Shown here: positions 62,464 through 64,000 of the stretch, in pieces
How positions within the stretch are numbered: the stretch's first letter is position 1
Layout of the letters: each line of letters opens with the position of its first letter
Source: Domibacillus robiginosus
GTDB taxonomy: Bacteria > Bacillota > Bacilli > Bacillales > Domibacillaceae
Assembly (NCBI RefSeq): GCF_000966195.1
Contig: NZ_LAHL01000041.1
Span: forward strand, 1 to 64,000
Length of the DNA: 64,000 bases
Direction: 5' to 3'
The notes under the pieces: generated by a model
Database searches by the model: none
Seen by the model: the letters and a program-made list of their open reading frames with translations, nothing else
What the model was told of the DNA's origin: nothing
Position numbers and translations under genes: made by a program

Positions 62464-63657
62464 TTAAGGCGCTGTTTTTTTGGGGGATAGACTTTTTTCG
62501 GGAAACAAGTATCGGACGATATTGTAGCTGGCCTGGCCATTAGAATACGCGTTCCACTTTTCTGCGTAGCTGCGAATCGCTCCGAGATCAAAACGATTCT
62601 CTTGAATACAGTGAATAACCGAAGCAGTATCCCTTACTATAGGCCCCGGAAGATCCCGTTCAAACCCTTCTGACACTCCCCGGATTTGTTGATATTCTTC
62701 TAAATCATATGTAAAAAAAATCATCGGCTTTTGCAGAAGCGAAAATTCAACGGGAATCGATGAATAATCTGTTATTAAAAAATCTGCCACCGCAAGCAGC
62801 TCATTAATCTCATATTGATCCGAAGAAACATCCACTACGAAATCCAGATACTTTTCTTCAAAAGTAAGGTTGTTTTGGACAGCAGGGTGCAGCCGCAGAA
62901 GGACCGTATAATTGTTTCCAAGCTGTTCAGCCATTTTTCCGATATCCAGACCAAGTACAAAATCCTTTAGTTTATGATCCCGGTATGTAGGAACATACAA
63001 AATAACCTTTTTATGCCGAATTACCGGATATTGATCGGTTATCCTTTGCTTTGCATTATAAAGAGATTTTTTATTAAAAAAGAAATCAGTTCGCGGGACG
63101 CCTGTTGGTAATATCTGTGATTTTTGAAGGTGAAAGGATTCGATAAAAATATGAGCCATTTGATCTGAGCCGGCCACTACCTTATGAAATCGGCTATACA
63201 CCTTTAAAAAGCGTTTTTTTGCTCTCCGGCTTCTTTGTTTGACTGATGTATCCTGGAGTCCAAACTTTTTTAATGCCCCTGATGCGTGCCATAATTGTAT
63301 GCATTCTACACTTTTTTTAAAGTGAACGGCGGCTAGAAATCCGTAATAATTGTCCACCAGAACATGCCGCGATGTAGCTAAATGGTATATAGAGCGGATC
63401 ATGTAAAATGGATTGATTCCAAACACAACCAAATCAATATCAGGACAGTCTTTGAAGAGATGCACCTTATTCTTTTTACAAAGAACAGCCACTTTTGCAG
63501 AAATGTGCTGCTGCCGTATTTCATCCAGCACGTACCGGCTATTATCACCAAAACTAACTACAAAGGTCGTTTTATCTTGAATGGATAAAACATTAAACAG
63601 GAAAAATACGCATTTGAAAAGAAAAAGAAAAAGAAAAATGGCTAGCTCCCTAACCAT
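62464..63657 (-). CDS. tagB: CDP-glycerol:teichoic acid primase TagB
   Basis: A 397-residue CDP-glycerol glycerophosphotransferase. The N-terminal membrane-associating helix (about 5-28) is followed by VECIQLWHASGALKKFGLQD, VPTYRDHKL, and in the second half LITDYSSIPVEFSLLQKPMI and FFTYDLEEY, the DYSS-fold signature of the family with CDP-glycerol-binding residues. It adds the first glycerol phosphate to the linkage unit at the inner membrane face. It overlaps tagD by 8 bases. Confidence 0.87.
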   Translation of the reverse strand: MVRELAIFLFLFLFKCVFFLFNVLSIQDKTTFVVSFGDNSRYVLDEIRQQHISAKVAVLCKKNKVHLFKDCPDIDLVVFGINPFYMIRSIYHLATSRHVLVDNYYGFLAAVHFKKSVECIQLWHASGALKKFGLQDTSVKQRSRRAKKRFLKVYSRFHKVVAGSDQMAHIFIESFHLQKSQILPTGVPRTDFFFNKKSLYNAKQRITDQYPVIRHKKVILYVPTYRDHKLKDFVLGLDIGKMAEQLGNNYTVLLRLHPAVQNNLTFEEKYLDFVVDVSSDQYEINELLAVADFLITDYSSIPVEFSLLQKPMIFFTYDLEEYQQIRGVSEGFERDLPGPIVRDTASVIHCIQENRFDLGAIRSYAEKWNAYSNGQASYNIVRYLFPEKSLSPKKTAP

Positions 63658-64000
63658 TTTGAATTACCTTTAAATCTTTTTTGATTTTAGACGTAGAAAT
63701 GCCAATGGTTCTCGGCAGGTATATGACTTCACAGTATTCTTTAAGGAAATCAAAATGTCCCTTCCAATCATCTCCCATTACAAAAAGATCAACCTCGTGT
63801 TTAATGACATCTTCAATTTTCTGGTCCCAGCTTTTTTCTGGTATTGCTTCGTCTACAAAGCGGATCGATTCCACTACATTTTTTCTATTTTCAAAGCTGT
63901 GATAAGCCTGTTTATTTTTTCCTTTATTAAACTCATCTGTGGAGAGGCCGACGATCAAATAGTCACCTAATGCCTTCGCACGTTTCAGTAAATTTATATG
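63650..64000 (-). CDS. tagD: Glycerol-3-phosphate cytidylyltransferase TagD, partial
   Basis: The C-terminal about 116 residues of TagD; the gene continues beyond the right edge (HINLLKRAKALGDYLIVGLS is the first segment seen). ENRKNVVESIRFVDEAIPE, FVMGDDWKGHFDFLKEYCEV and LPRTIGISTSKIKKDL match, including RTxGxSTS of the nucleotidyltransferase fold. The N-terminal HxGH lies outside the window. It makes CDP-glycerol for TagB and TagF, and overlaps tagB. Confidence 0.9.
   Translation of the reverse strand, partial: HINLLKRAKALGDYLIVGLSTDEFNKGKNKQAYHSFENRKNVVESIRFVDEAIPEKSWDQKIEDVIKHEVDLFVMGDDWKGHFDFLKEYCEVIYLPRTIGISTSKIKKDLKVIQNG

Overview
The window looks like chromosome of a spore-forming, low-GC Bacillaceae (Bacillales). 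The evidence is two CotX-type coat proteins behind a SigK-like promoter, a YjcZ-type sporulation peptide, a Spo0E-like phosphatase, an RsbR paralogue, cre, Zur and Pho boxes of Bacillus type, GGAGG ribosome sites with frequent TTG/GTG starts, and tag-type wall teichoic acid genes at the right end. No rRNA, tRNA, CRISPR array or intact insertion sequence was seen.

Layout. 0.3-5.2 kb: catabolic unit (sugar-porter MFS, sugar-phosphate isomerase/epimerase, Gfo/Idh/MocA dehydrogenase) with cre sites, next to an AraC regulator. 5.3-7.0 kb: CPBP protease, a type I toxin-antitoxin locus (27-residue holin-like toxin, convergent antisense RNA) and an XRE regulator. 7.3-11.2 kb: sugar ABC importer without its own ATPase plus a DUF624 protein. 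11.5-19.7 kb: small housekeeping genes mixed with decayed genes (YngK-like GH10, LysE exporter, YczE-like membrane protein) and an intact membrane protein that looks like an M50 site-2 protease without its catalytic residues. 19.8-32.4 kb: SelO, DacA, an HPr-like protein without the active histidine, the coat operon, a Zur-controlled S14 paralogue, a Zur-boxed relic of a ZagA/YciC metallochaperone, alkaline phosphatase, two adjacent G proteins resembling immunity-related GTPases, and an NCS2 purine permease with a leader terminator.

32.6-45.6 kb is an accessory region made of decayed mobile-element material (RecU resolvase, frameshifted phage/ICE-type genes, gene-end duplications), many proteins under 100 residues, and several families of small structured repeats that look like promoter-plus-terminator small RNA units. 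It holds a 19-residue CxxC-CxxC peptide, a Spo0E-like protein, an excisionase-like HTH protein and a lipoprotein broken in a poly-T run.

46-59 kb: one long same-strand module for galactoside or related sugar use: lacZ, a lipoprotein sugar-binding sensor, histidine kinase and AraC-type response regulator, then a cre-controlled RbsA/RhaT-type importer with two permeases and a RhaS-like binding protein. The likely logic is that the sensor SBP-kinase-regulator trio detects the sugar, turns on the importer, and LacZ cleaves the imported substrate, with CcpA shutting the system off on preferred sugars. 59.5-64 kb: a PiT phosphate transporter, then tagH, tagG, tagB and the 3' part of tagD.
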